Below are positions 8,777 through 17,659 of a stretch of 64,000 bases of DNA, in pieces (position 1 is the stretch's first letter; the number at the start of each line of letters is the position of its first letter). The position numbers were made by a program, and so were the translations under genes. The stretch spans positions 115,292 through 179,291 of the forward strand of contig NZ_JOCT01000007.1 in the NCBI RefSeq assembly GCF_000717875.1. The letters are read 5' to 3'. The notes beneath the pieces are model-generated. The model worked only from the letters and a program-made list of their open reading frames with translations, was not told the origin of the DNA and ran no database searches. This DNA is from Streptomyces sp. NRRL S-455. GTDB lineage: Bacteria; Actinomycetota; Actinomycetes; Streptomycetales; Streptomycetaceae.

Positions 8777-9772
8777 GTGGACCCGACGATCGCGTGCGTC
8801 GTGCCGTGTCACAACGAGGAGGCGGCCGTCGGCAAGGTGGTGCGCGACCTGCGGGCGGCACTCCCCGAAGCGGTCGTCTACGTCTACGACAACGCCTCCA
8901 CCGACCGCACGGTGGCGGTCGCCCGGGAGGCGGGCGCGATCGTCCGGCAGGAGACCCGCAAGGGCAAGGGCAACGTCATCCGCCGCGCCTTCGCCGACGT
9001 CGACGCCGACGCCCTGCTCATCATCGACGGCGACGACACCTATGACGCCTCCCGCGCCCGGGATCTCGTCGACCTGCTCTTCGAGGGACCGTACGACCAG
9101 GTCGTGGGCGCCCGCCGGGTCACGGACGACGGCGCCTACCGGACCGGACACGCGGTCGGCAACAGGGTGCTCACCGGGGCGGTGCGCTCCCTCTTCGGCA
9201 ACGACGTGACCGACATGCTCAGCGGCTACCGCGTCTTCTCCCGGCGCTTCGTGAAGTCCTTCCCGGCCCTGGCCCGCGAGTTCGAGACCGAGACCGAGAT
9301 GACGATCCACGCCCTCCACCTCCGCCTGCCGACGGCGGAGGTGCCCATCGACTACCGGGTCCGACCGGCCGGCGGCGAGAGCAAGCTGCGCACCTACCGG
9401 GACGGCTGGCGCATCCTGCGGGTCATCCTCGACCTGGCGAGACGCGAGCGCCCCTCCCTCGTCCACACCGTGATCGCCGGAGTCCTGGCCCTCGTCTCGG
9501 TCCTCCTCGGCATCCCCGTCATCGCCGAGTTCGTCCGCACCGGCACCGTGCCCCGCCTCCCCACGGCCATCCTCGCCGCCGCGATCATGACGATCGCCGC
9601 GCTGGTCCTGCTCGTGGGCTACATCCTCGAGTCGCTCATGCACATGCGGCAGGAACAGACCCGGCTCGTGCACCTCTCCTACCCGGCCCCCGTCCGCTCC
9701 CCGCGCCACGCCGTCCGCGGGGCCGGCACCGGCCCGGTCCCGGTCCGGAAGACCGCCGCCGAGGGCGGCTGA
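8777..9772 (+). CDS. Family 2 glycosyltransferase, dolichol-phosphate mannose synthase-like
   Basis: A 331-residue enzyme with an N-terminal GT-A fold: VVPCHNEEAAVGKVV, DNASTDRT, then the LIIDGDDTYD acceptor/metal DxD region and GRRV-type motif, a DMLSGYRVFSRR segment and the ETEMTIHAL acidic motif. Two hydrophobic helices near residues 225-245 and 265-290 anchor it in the membrane, as in GtrB/DPMS. It should transfer a nucleotide sugar to polyprenyl phosphate on the cytoplasmic side. The GTG start follows GGAGTGAGGAGCGGCC. It is divergent from the GtrA and GT-C-like genes, and the three together resemble a Gtr-type sugar-transfer system. Confidence 0.9.
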   Translation: MDPTIACVVPCHNEEAAVGKVVRDLRAALPEAVVYVYDNASTDRTVAVAREAGAIVRQETRKGKGNVIRRAFADVDADALLIIDGDDTYDASRARDLVDLLFEGPYDQVVGARRVTDDGAYRTGHAVGNRVLTGAVRSLFGNDVTDMLSGYRVFSRRFVKSFPALAREFETETEMTIHALHLRLPTAEVPIDYRVRPAGGESKLRTYRDGWRILRVILDLARRERPSLVHTVIAGVLALVSVLLGIPVIAEFVRTGTVPRLPTAILAAAIMTIAALVLLVGYILESLMHMRQEQTRLVHLSYPAPVRSPRHAVRGAGTGPVPVRKTAAEGG

Positions 9773-9850
9773 GCCTCCTGGGGAACAGCCTGCGCGCAGT
9801 ACGATGATCGGAACCCCGGTGTGTGCGGGGTCCCGTGACTGAGGAGATGC

Positions 9851-10417
9851 GTGCCCGTGCCTGCCCGACTTCCCTCCTGGGCCTGGGTGACCGGGCTGAC
9901 CGTGGGAGCGATAGCCGCGGTGACGGTCCTGGCCGTGCAGGCCGACAAGGGCCCGCACCCCACCGCCACCTCGGCCAAGCCGAGGAGCACGGCCTCGGCG
10001 GACAAGCAGCCCGCCCCCACCGCGTCCGCCCCGGCCAGGGTGCCCGACGGCTCCGGCACCGGCCGGCGCGTCGTCTACTCCCTCGGCGAGAAGCGGGTGT
10101 GGCTGGTCGACGCGAGCGAGGCCGCCCGTCGTACGTTCACGGTGTGGCCGGGCACGGTCAGCCCCGACCCCGGCACCTACACGGTGTCGTCCCGCAACGA
10201 GGGCACGACCGGCTCGGACGGCGTGCAGATCGAGCACATCATCTACTTCACCGCGAAGTCCGGCGTCTCCATCGCCTTCTCCAACGCGGTCGACGGCGCC
10301 TCGCCGCCGCCCGCCGACTCCGGCGCCAGGACGGGCGGGGTCCGGATGAAGAAGGCGGACGGCACGGCGCTGTGGGCGTTCGGCACGGTCGGTACGACCG
10401 TGACCGTGGTCAAGTGA
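9851..10417 (+). CDS. Exported L,D-transpeptidase-like protein lacking the catalytic residues
   Basis: A 188-residue protein: one N-terminal signal-anchor helix (residues 8-28), a Thr/Ala/Pro-rich linker (30-65), then a beta-rich domain resembling YkuD L,D-transpeptidases. It carries VVYSLGEKRVWLVD, FTVWPGTVSPDPGTYTV and a C-terminal VRMKKADGTALWAFGTVGTTVTVV. In active enzymes the segment before VRM reads SHGC and an upstream HG supplies histidine. Here these positions read RTGG and FSN, so both the cysteine nucleophile and the histidine are absent. It is more likely a wall-binding or regulatory protein than an active transpeptidase. GTG start after GAGGAG. Confidence 0.68.
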   Translation: MPVPARLPSWAWVTGLTVGAIAAVTVLAVQADKGPHPTATSAKPRSTASADKQPAPTASAPARVPDGSGTGRRVVYSLGEKRVWLVDASEAARRTFTVWPGTVSPDPGTYTVSSRNEGTTGSDGVQIEHIIYFTAKSGVSIAFSNAVDGASPPPADSGARTGGVRMKKADGTALWAFGTVGTTVTVVK

Positions 10418-10423
10418 CCGTGC

Positions 10424-10936
10424 TCAACCAGCGGACGGCTCCGTACGCGGGGCCGACAGCTGGTTGACGATCAGCACGACCCCGCTGAACAGGAACACCC
10501 GGGTCGCGGCGTCCAGTCCGTTCCAGCTCTTCGACTGCCACATCGAGAACCACTCACCGCCTATCGCGATGAACCCGGCGCCGAACAGCAGCATCACCAT
10601 CAGCAGCCCGTACGTGGAGAACTGCCGGGCACGCGCCTGATCACGCCGTACCCACAACCAGCTCCCGTACATGAGGACCAGCGCGGCGACGGTCTCCCAG
10701 ACGATGATCAGGACGTAGGCGGTGTCCTGCAGCCCCGTGCTCGTTATGGCCCGCCACATCAGGTCCTCGTCCTTGAACGTGGTGTCCATGGCCAGAACAT
10801 GGCGGACGAACTGCTGGTTGGTGCCGAAGTCGGTGATGTTCCCGAAGGCGACCAGTGCCATGTAGAGGGCGATGGTGGCGGTGAGCACGGTGGCGGCGAG
10901 AGACAGCGCGCCGCGAGAGGTTGGGGAGGTGGCCAT
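10424..10936 (-). CDS. DUF2165 family membrane protein
   Basis: A 170-residue protein with four predicted transmembrane helices and the DUF2165 pattern: MALVAFGNITDFGTNQQFVRHVLAMDTTF in the first half, then ITSTGLQDTAYVLIIVWE, and GFIAIGGEWFSMWQSKSWNGLDAATRVF near the end. The function of DUF2165 is unknown. The ATG at 10936 is preferred to one three codons upstream because GGGGAGA then lies at proper spacing. It converges with the L,D-transpeptidase-like gene with only six bases between stops. Confidence 0.85.
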   Translation of the reverse strand: MATSPTSRGALSLAATVLTATIALYMALVAFGNITDFGTNQQFVRHVLAMDTTFKDEDLMWRAITSTGLQDTAYVLIIVWETVAALVLMYGSWLWVRRDQARARQFSTYGLLMVMLLFGAGFIAIGGEWFSMWQSKSWNGLDAATRVFLFSGVVLIVNQLSAPRTEPSAG

Positions 10937-11011
10937 GCCGATCATTCTCCCCGGCCGCCGGGGCGGACGCGATACCGCTGAACCAACCTGCTTCAGCGGC
11001 GACTTGACCAG

Positions 11012-11878
11012 TCAGTGTGCTTCCGTCTCGGACGCTGCGGGGGAGAGCGCGTCAGCCTGGCGCGGCGCGGGAAGGCCGGCCCTGCCGCTGCCTCGCCCGG
11101 GCGGCGTCCGGGCGCCCGGCGGCAGGGAGTTGCGGGTGCTGCGGCAGAAGCCCACCAGCGCCACCAGCGCGGCCGCCGCGAACCAGGTGAGCTGGATGGC
11201 CAGGTAGCCGGGTACCGGGGTGGTGGAGAATCCGGCCGCTGTGCTGGCCTGCATCGCCCCGTAGGAGGGCAGGTAGCGCATGACCGGGTTGTCGGCACCG
11301 GAACTGCTGATGGGGTTCTGCAGCGCCAGGTCGATGATGCTGGTCATCACGATGGCGAACATGCCCTCGACCTCCCGGCGCAGCAGGGAGCCGAAGCCGA
11401 CACCGAGCGCGCCGTAGGTGAGTCCGGCGCAGAACAGCGCGGCGGCGAGCAGGAGGGGTTGGCGGGGTGTCCAGGCCAGGCAGGTGACGGCGGTGGCGTA
11501 GGCGGCGACCGCCGCCGACACCAGGGCCAAGGCGGTGACCTTGGCCAGGACCAGGTGGGCGCGGGGGTAGCCGGCCATGGCCAGCCGGCGGTCGAAGCCG
11601 CTGCCGGAGAACGTGGCGGCGAACATCATGAAGCCGGTGATCAGCGTGACGGCGTTGAGCGCGCCGCTGATCTCGGTCAGTTCGTTGCCGGGCGGCGCCA
11701 GCGCCTCTCCGGTGGCGCGAAGGCGCATCCGGGCCGGGGTGTCGGGCATCGCCAGGTACGCGAGGGTCGTCCACACCGGGACGAACAGGCCCACCAGGAT
11801 CATGGCGAACCGGTTGCGGCCGTGCTCGATGAGGGTGAACCGGGTGGCGACGGCGAAGCGGGTCAGGTGGAACCTCAC
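11012..11878 (-). CDS. ABC-2 type exporter permease
   Basis: A 288-residue integral membrane protein with six predicted helices, starting with a cytoplasmic segment (VRFHLTRFAVATRFTLIEHGRNRFAM). It has the usual ABC-2 topology, with a long loop between helices 1 and 2 and GFMMFAATFSGSGFDRRLAMAGYPR after helix 2. The GTG start overlaps the ATPase stop as GTGA, so the two are translationally coupled. The C-terminal tail is a Pro/Gly/Arg-rich stretch. Substrate unknown; with its ATPase it would form a two-gene export pump. Confidence 0.85.
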   Translation of the reverse strand: MRFHLTRFAVATRFTLIEHGRNRFAMILVGLFVPVWTTLAYLAMPDTPARMRLRATGEALAPPGNELTEISGALNAVTLITGFMMFAATFSGSGFDRRLAMAGYPRAHLVLAKVTALALVSAAVAAYATAVTCLAWTPRQPLLLAAALFCAGLTYGALGVGFGSLLRREVEGMFAIVMTSIIDLALQNPISSSGADNPVMRYLPSYGAMQASTAAGFSTTPVPGYLAIQLTWFAAAALVALVGFCRSTRNSLPPGARTPPGRGSGRAGLPAPRQADALSPAASETEAH

Positions 11879-12483
11879 GCGGCGGCCCCCGCCTCGTCCG
11901 GGCGGAGCAGCCCGCCGTCCAGGCGCCACAGTTCGTCGAGGCGTTCGGTGTCGTACGCCAGGTGAGAGACGACCAGGACCGAACGTCCGGCATCACGCAG
12001 CCGCCCGGCCAGATCCCAGAACCGCTGGTAGGTGTCCCAGTCGAACCCCTGATACGGCTCGTCGAGCAGCAGCACCTGCGGATCGTGCATGAGCGCCAGC
12101 GTCACGTTCAGCTTCTGCCGGGTGCCGCCGCTGAGGTCACCGGCCCGCTCATCGGCGTATCCGGTGAAGCCCAGCACCTCCATGATCTCCTCGGCGTACC
12201 GCACGTCGGGGAGTCGGTAGGCCGTCTGGAAGAACGTCAGGTGCTGCCGGACCGTCAGAGCGTCGTTGACGACCACACGCTGCGCGCAGTAGCCGAACCG
12301 GCCGCTGTGACGGACGGTGCCGCGCACGGGCCGCAGTTCGCCGGACATGACCTTCAGCAGCGTGGACTTGCCGGCGCCGTTCTCCCCGACGATCCCGCAC
12401 AGCGTGCCCGCCCGGAGCCGCAGGTCGACCCCCCGTAGGACCACCCGCCGACGGTAGGCATGATGCACATCCCTGACCTCCAC
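11875..12483 (-). CDS. ABC transporter ATP-binding protein
   Basis: A compact 202-residue nucleotide-binding domain: Walker A GENGAGKST, Q-loop at YCAQR, ABC signature LSGGTRQKLN, Walker B VLLLDEP and switch histidine VVSHL. The GTG at 12483 follows a strong GGGGGGAG; longer frames upstream lack coding character. It lacks the C-terminal extension of many ABC-2 ATPases, so it is at the short end of the family. It is first in a two-gene operon with the permease. Confidence 0.9.
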   Translation of the reverse strand: MEVRDVHHAYRRRVVLRGVDLRLRAGTLCGIVGENGAGKSTLLKVMSGELRPVRGTVRHSGRFGYCAQRVVVNDALTVRQHLTFFQTAYRLPDVRYAEEIMEVLGFTGYADERAGDLSGGTRQKLNVTLALMHDPQVLLLDEPYQGFDWDTYQRFWDLAGRLRDAGRSVLVVSHLAYDTERLDELWRLDGGLLRPDEAGAAA

Positions 12484-12687
12484 GCCTGTCTCCCCCCGTA
12501 GACCTGGACGGGCCGTGACCCGGATGGCCCAACGACAGGAACGCGTTGAGGACACGGATCCCACACCGGGCCGACATGCTCGACGTGGAACAACTGGCTT
12601 ACGTGCAAGGACCGTTGGACCCGGCGATGACTTTCCGCTTCTGTACTACGGTTTCCGGATGCGCGGTGCCTTGCTGGGGGAGAGACG

Positions 12688-13392
12688 TTGAGCGCTCGAA
12701 TTCTGGTCGCCGAGGATGACGAGAAACAGTCCCGACTCATCCGGATCTACCTGGAGCGGGAGGGAAACGCGGTGCAGGTCGTCGCCGACGGTCGCGCGGC
12801 GCTGGAACGGGCCCGCTCCGTGAAACCGGATCTCATCGTTCTCGATGTGATGCTGCCCTTGGTCGACGGACTGGACGTGTGCCGCATTCTGCGTGCCGAA
12901 TCGGATGTTCCGATTCTGCTTCTCACCGCGCGTACCACCGAGGAGGACATGCTCCTCGGCTTGGACCTGGGCGCCGACGACTACCTCACCAAGCCGTACA
13001 GCCCCCGTGAACTGACCGCACGGGTACGGGCGTTGCTGCGCCGGTCCAGAGGATCCGGCGGTGCCGCGGAGCCCACCGTGCTGCGGGTGGGCGAGGTGGA
13101 GGTGGACACCGCGCGCTTCGAGGTCCGGGTGGCGGGGCGGCCCGTGGCGCTGACCGCGAAGGAGTTCTCCATCCTGGAGACGCTCGCCCGGGAACCGGGC
13201 CGGGTCTTCACCCGGGCGCAGATCATCGAGCGTGTCTTCGGCTTCGACCGCGATGTGCTGGAGCGGACCGTCGACGCGCACGTGATGAACCTCCGGCGGA
13301 AGCTGGAGGCGGACCCGAGGCGGCCCCGCCACCTGGAGACCGTGTACGGCCGCGGTTACCGCCTGGCGGACGGGGCCTCCCCTCCCTCCTGA
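12688..13392 (+). CDS. OmpR/PhoB-type response regulator
   Basis: A 234-residue two-domain regulator. The receiver domain (2-118) has the acidic pocket D10/D11, phosphoacceptor D53 in LDVMLP, the T of LLTAR and K of TKPYSP. The DNA-binding winged helix (~135-230) has VALTAKEFSILETLAREPGRVFTRAQIIERVFG and the C-terminal YGRGYRL wing. The TTG start follows GGGGGAGAGACG. Its partner kinase is encoded tail-to-tail, not downstream on the same strand, and the two reading frames overlap by 37 bp at their 3' ends. Confidence 0.95.
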   Translation: MSARILVAEDDEKQSRLIRIYLEREGNAVQVVADGRAALERARSVKPDLIVLDVMLPLVDGLDVCRILRAESDVPILLLTARTTEEDMLLGLDLGADDYLTKPYSPRELTARVRALLRRSRGSGGAAEPTVLRVGEVEVDTARFEVRVAGRPVALTAKEFSILETLAREPGRVFTRAQIIERVFGFDRDVLERTVDAHVMNLRRKLEADPRRPRHLETVYGRGYRLADGASPPS

Positions 13393-15020
13393 GGTGACGC
13401 GGGGTCACGGGGTTCGGGCAGCGCGATCGTGAACGTGGTTCCCACGCCCACCGCGCTGCGCACCTCGATGGTCCCGTCGTGGTCGGTGACGATCTGGCGG
13501 GCGATGGACAGCCCCAGCCCGCTGCCGCCGGTCGCACGGCCCCGCGCCGCGTCCGCCCGCCAGAACCGCTCGAAGAGGTGCGGCAGGTCTTCCGGCGGTA
13601 TGCCCTTGCCGGTGTCGCGGACCTCCACGACGGCCCGCTCCGGGTCCGCTGTCAGAGCCAGGGTCACGGTGCCGCCGGGGGCCGTGGCGCGCAGGGCGTT
13701 TCCGACCAGGTTGCCGACGACCTGGCGCAGCCGGTCCGGGTCGGCGGTCACGGACACGGGCCGCGGCGCCTCCAGTGTCAGCCTGACGCCCGCCGCCTCC
13801 GCCTGGGCGCGGTGCGCCTGGCGGCCGGTCTCCAGCAGCTCGCGCAGCTCGACCTCGGTGCGGTGGTAGGTGAGCGCGCCGGCCTCAGCCAGAGCGAGGT
13901 CCTGGAGATCATCCACGATCCGCTGCTGCAGCAGTGCCTCCTCGTGGAGTGAGTCGAGCAGTTCCGGGGTCGGTTCCACGACCCCGTCCCGGAGCGCCTC
14001 CAGATACCCCCGCAGATTGGCCAGCGGTGTGCGCAGCTCGTGGGCGATGTCACTGGTGAGGCGGCGCTGGCGCTCCTCACCGGCCTGGATGGACTCGGCC
14101 ATACGGTTGAAGGCGCCGCCGAGCTGCGCGATCTCGTCGCGGCCGGACACGGGGACGCGCCGCCCCAGGTCGCCCTCCCCCAGCCCCCGTGCGGCGAGGG
14201 TCAGGGCATGAACGGGGCGGAGTACGGCCCTGCTCAGCAGGAGGGCGCCGAAGATGACCGCGAGGGCGACACCGGCGGCCACAGCCACGGTCGGCGCGGC
14301 GGCCAGCACGGGCGGGGACTCGTCGCGGAACCCGAGGCGTACCTCCAGGCGCGGCGGGGCGGCGGAGCCGACCCGCTCGTTGAACACCCTTTGCAGACAG
14401 CTGGTGAACCGCTCCTCGGACACGCACGGCAGGGCGGCGGCGTGGTCCTGCCGGGTCGGCGGATCCGGGGCGCCGTCCCGCCTCGCGCACTGCGGGTGCC
14501 GGCGGTCGCCTGCCACCCGGGGGACGCCGACGGCGTCCGGCCGGGCCGTCACCTGGGCGCCCGCCCGGGTCAGGCACGCCGCGTACGCCGTAGTGGCGCG
14601 GTAGTCGGCGATCGCCTTGAGGGCCTGCTTGGCCGAGAGCCTCCGTACCTGACCCGCGGGGAAGCGCAGGACGGGGCGCGGGTCGACCAGGACCGCGGGC
14701 TGGTTTCCCAGGGCCCGGGGAGTACGGCCGGCGAGGGCGTCGGAGTCGGCGAGCAGGACGCCGGCCTCCGTGGTGACCCGGATCCGCTGACCGGTGTCGC
14801 GCGCCAACCGGGCCACCGTGGGGGACAGGCCGTCCCAGGTGCCGTGGGCGTAGCCGTACGCACGGAGCTCACCGGTGATCCTGGAGACCTCCTGGCGGCC
14901 CGCCGTGACGGTCTCCTGCACCTGGCGATTGGCCTGGCGGAGCGTCAGCCAGGCGGTGGCGGCGGTGGCCGCCATCGCGACCAGCATCAGCAGGCCGAGC
15001 ACCCTGAGCCGGAAACTCAT
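13356..15020 (-). CDS. Sensor histidine kinase
   Basis: A 554-residue membrane kinase. TM1 is about residues 5-25. The extracellular sensor region (~26-245) contains four cysteines in its second half (CLTRAG, HPQCARR, LPCVSEE, TSCLQRV), which could pair. TM2 (~246-270) is followed by a HAMP domain, the HisKA box with H327 in DIAHELRTP, and an HATPase with NLVGNALRA (N box), DTGKGIPPED (G1), LFERFWRAD (F box) and GGSGLGLSI (G2). It ends in TAA at 13356, inside the antisense strand of the response regulator gene. The signal is unknown; the nearby MacB-like operon is a plausible target. Confidence 0.93.
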   Translation of the reverse strand: MSFRLRVLGLLMLVAMAATAATAWLTLRQANRQVQETVTAGRQEVSRITGELRAYGYAHGTWDGLSPTVARLARDTGQRIRVTTEAGVLLADSDALAGRTPRALGNQPAVLVDPRPVLRFPAGQVRRLSAKQALKAIADYRATTAYAACLTRAGAQVTARPDAVGVPRVAGDRRHPQCARRDGAPDPPTRQDHAAALPCVSEERFTSCLQRVFNERVGSAAPPRLEVRLGFRDESPPVLAAAPTVAVAAGVALAVIFGALLLSRAVLRPVHALTLAARGLGEGDLGRRVPVSGRDEIAQLGGAFNRMAESIQAGEERQRRLTSDIAHELRTPLANLRGYLEALRDGVVEPTPELLDSLHEEALLQQRIVDDLQDLALAEAGALTYHRTEVELRELLETGRQAHRAQAEAAGVRLTLEAPRPVSVTADPDRLRQVVGNLVGNALRATAPGGTVTLALTADPERAVVEVRDTGKGIPPEDLPHLFERFWRADAARGRATGGSGLGLSIARQIVTDHDGTIEVRSAVGVGTTFTIALPEPRDPASPQEGGEAPSARR

Positions 15021-15305
15021 CGCATCCCATCTGTTTCGTGACGGTTGACGGAACCAGCATCTTCGGCCACCGCAAGAGGGCGACACCAGACACAGCACCC
15101 CGGAATGGCGCATTTCCGTTCAGAAAGCTTTTTGTCGCTCAGCAATCAAAAACCGCCAATCAGTTACGGAATCATTTCTTCAGTCCGTTTCGACGGCGAT
15201 TGTTCTTACGCCCCTCGCATCCCGGTTGATGCAGGGGGTGCTGCTCTCCCACAGGTGCCATCCGGCTCCTGAGCGCAGCCGACCACAAAACACTGGGGGA
15301 TCCGA

Positions 15306-15662
15306 ATGAAGCGAACAATCGCAGCTCTCGTTCCCGCTGTCGCGGCGGTAGCCGTGGCCCTTCCGCTGTCGCTGGCCACCCCGGCAGCGGCGCACGCCCC
15401 TTGCGGCAGGACCGCGTCGGACCAGGACAACAGCTCCTGGAACCGGACGGCCAACGGCGCCAACCAGCGCAGCGGCTCCAGCACCAGCTGCGCCGCCAAC
15501 GGCATCGCCTACAACACCCACCGGCTCGACTACCACTGCTACACGGTGGGCAACGACGGCAACACCTGGACGTACCTGCGCAACGACTCCACCGGTGTGT
15601 CCGGCTGGGTCCGTGACGACCTGCTGAGCGACGGTGGCAGCCTCATCCACTGCGGTTTCTAG
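15306..15662 (+). CDS. Small secreted SH3-like protein
   Basis: A 118-residue protein with a clear Sec signal peptide (MKR, hydrophobic core, ATPAAA-HA cleavage near residue 30) and a ~88-residue mature domain with four cysteines. The end of the domain, TVGNDGNTWTYLRNDSTGVSGWVRDDLL, matches bacterial SH3 (SH3_3) repeats that bind wall peptides; the preceding YHCYTVG fits too. It is probably a single extracellular SH3 domain locked by two disulfides. It is transcribed alone from the 285-bp region that also holds the kinase start. Confidence 0.75.
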   Translation: MKRTIAALVPAVAAVAVALPLSLATPAAAHAPCGRTASDQDNSSWNRTANGANQRSGSSTSCAANGIAYNTHRLDYHCYTVGNDGNTWTYLRNDSTGVSGWVRDDLLSDGGSLIHCGF

Positions 15663-15703
15663 CGCTACCCGGCGGGCGAGGCCCGTTGACGTAGTCGCAG
15701 CCA

Positions 15704-15733
15704 CAGGGGCGGTTCCGGCCGGGACCGCCCCTG
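15704..15733. terminator. Bidirectional hairpin between SH3 protein and MacB-like permease
   Basis: Inverted repeat with 13-bp arms (one G-U pair) and a GGCC loop, starting CAGGGGCGG and ending CCGCCCCTG, followed by a short T-rich run. It sits between two convergent stop codons, so it probably terminates both transcripts. Confidence 0.75.
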
Positions 15734-15737
15734 TTCC

Positions 15738-16952
15738 TCATGTTCCGGACAGCGCCTCGGTCGGCGCCAGCCTGCTGGCCCGCACCGCCGGATATAGCCC
15801 GGCGACCGCCCCGATGACCAGGGTGGTGCCGATGCCCGCCGCGCTGGCCCACATCGGCACCACCGTCGGCCAGTCGCGGCTGACGGCGTACCCCGACGTG
15901 ATCAGCGTCCCGAGCACGGTCCCCGCGAGACCGCCGATGAGCGACAGCAGCAGCGACTCCATCACGAACTGGCCGCGGATCTGGCCCCGGGTGGCCCCGA
16001 GCGCGCGGCGCAGACCGATCTCCGGACGCCGTTCCAGCACCGAGATGACCATGGTGTTGCCGACGCCCACGCCACCGACGAGCAGCGCGACTCCTCCCAG
16101 GCCCAGCAGCAGCCCGGTCAGCGCCGACTCGGTGGCCTCACGGGCCGCGAGCGCGTCGGACGGCCGGGAGACCCTCACCTCGCCCGGTTTCTCCGGATGC
16201 GCCGTGGCGGCCAGGACCCCGCGGACCGCCGCGACCTGGCTGTCCTCCGCCCGGACGTAGACGGTGGAGGGATGGCCGTCGAAGCGGAGGTACGTCCGTG
16301 CCGCCGGCCAGCCGACCAGGGCGGCGCTGTCGAGTTCCGGCGCGAGCGGTACCGGATCGAGGACGCCGACCACCGAGAACCAGCGGCCGCCCAGCCACAA
16401 CCGGGTCCCCGGTCGGTACACGTCGAGCCGCTGGGCGGCCGTGGCACCGAGGACGACCGCCGGGTACCGCTCGGTGGCGGCGTCCAGCCAACGGCCCTCG
16501 CGGATCCGGCCACCGACCGCGGGCAGCATGCCGGTGCCGGCCGCGAGGACGCTCAGGGAGCCGGTGCGGCCGATGGCGATGTGCTCGTTGCGGTAGACGT
16601 TCGCCCCGGTCGCCCCGGTCGCGGCCACCTGCTGGACGGGCGGGATGCGGCGGATCATCGCGACGGCCTCGGACGGCAGTCTGGCCTGTTCGCCCGTCAG
16701 CGACTCGCCGGGGGCGACCCGCAGCAGATTGGTCCCGAGCGCGTCGAGCCGGCGGTTCACCTCCGCCTGCCCGGAGCCCGAGATGCCGACCACGGCGATC
16801 ATCGCGGCGACGCCGATGGCGATGCCGAGCGCCGAGAGGAAGACGCGCAGGGGCCGGGTCCGCAGCCCGGTACCGCCGAGCCGTACGACATCGGCGGGTC
16901 CGAGCCGCGCGGCCCGCAGTTCCGTCCGGCTGGTGACCCTGGTCTTCCTCAC
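15738..16952 (-). CDS. MacB-type ABC transporter permease
   Basis: A 404-residue permease with the MacB/FtsX layout. The N-terminal helix follows [32 protein letters not shown] ~210-residue extracytoplasmic MacB core domain carries [17 protein letters not shown] and [13 protein letters not shown]. Three C-terminal helices contain [30 protein letters not shown] and the [11 protein letters not shown] end. MacB systems are mechanotransmitters that move lipoproteins, peptides or drugs from the outer membrane face rather than through the bilayer. GTG start overlaps the ATPase stop (GTGA). Last gene of a four-gene operon. Confidence 0.92.
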   Translation of the reverse strand: MRKTRVTSRTELRAARLGPADVVRLGGTGLRTRPLRVFLSALGIAIGVAAMIAVVGISGSGQAEVNRRLDALGTNLLRVAPGESLTGEQARLPSEAVAMIRRIPPVQQVAATGATGANVYRNEHIAIGRTGSLSVLAAGTGMLPAVGGRIREGRWLDAATERYPAVVLGATAAQRLDVYRPGTRLWLGGRWFSVVGVLDPVPLAPELDSAALVGWPAARTYLRFDGHPSTVYVRAEDSQVAAVRGVLAATAHPEKPGEVRVSRPSDALAAREATESALTGLLLGLGGVALLVGGVGVGNTMVISVLERRPEIGLRRALGATRGQIRGQFVMESLLLSLIGGLAGTVLGTLITSGYAVSRDWPTVVPMWASAAGIGTTLVIGAVAGLYPAVRASRLAPTEALSGT

Positions 16953-17659
16953 CGGGGCGCCCCGATCGTCGCGGCCCGGTCCGTGTCGCTGATCAGGCGC
17001 CCGTCGCGCATCTCCATGCGGCGCGGGAGCCCGGCCGCGATCTCACGGTCATGGGTGATGATCACCACCGTGGTGCCGGACGCGTGCAGGTCACGCAGCA
17101 GGCCGAGCACGGCGGCACCCGAGGCCGAGTCGAGGTTCCCCGTCGGTTCGTCCGCCAGCAGGACGGATGGCTCCCCGATCACCGCGCGGGCGACCGCGAC
17201 CCGTTGCCGCTCGCCGCCGGAGAGCTGGTGCGGCAGATGACGGACACGATGACTGAGACCCACCCGGGCCAGTGCGTCCGCGGCCTCGGCGCGGCGGCGC
17301 CGGAGCGGCACACCCGCGTACAGCAGGCCGTCCGCGACGGAGTCCAGGACCGGGACACCCACCGCCAGATGGAACTGCTGGAAGACGAAACCGATCCGGG
17401 TGGCCCGCAGTGCGGAGACCTCGCGGTCGGACAGCTTCGCCACGTCATGCCCGTCGATCAGGACACGGCCCGACGAGGGCCGGTCGAGGCTGCCCATCAG
17501 ATTGAGCATGCTGGACTTGCCGGAGCCGGACGGACCGACCACACCGACCAGCTCCCCGCGCCCGATCCGGAACGTCACCTCGTGGACCGCCGTCACTCCC
17601 CCCGGATACGTCTTGGAGACCGCGTCGAACTCCACGACCGGGGCAGACCCGCCACTCAC
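16949..17659 (-). CDS. MacB/LolD-type ABC transporter ATP-binding protein
   Basis: A 236-residue ATPase with Walker [11 protein letters not shown]-loop FVFQQFHL, signature [14 protein letters not shown], Walker [14 protein letters not shown] (the TGNLD pattern is typical of LolD/MacB/FtsE) and switch ITHD. The GTG start overlaps the adaptor gene stop as GTGA, and its own stop overlaps the permease start in the same way. It would power the adjacent permease. Confidence 0.95.
   Translation of the reverse strand: MSGGSAPVVEFDAVSKTYPGGVTAVHEVTFRIGRGELVGVVGPSGSGKSSMLNLMGSLDRPSSGRVLIDGHDVAKLSDREVSALRATRIGFVFQQFHLAVGVPVLDSVADGLLYAGVPLRRRRAEAADALARVGLSHRVRHLPHQLSGGERQRVAVARAVIGEPSVLLADEPTGNLDSASGAAVLGLLRDLHASGTTVVIITHDREIAAGLPRRMEMRDGRLISDTDRAATIGAPR

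Noticed and set aside
15021..15305. ydaO-type (c-di-AMP) riboswitch before the secreted SH3 protein
   Set aside because: Such riboswitches often precede wall-associated genes in Streptomyces, but I could not identify the conserved core motifs here.
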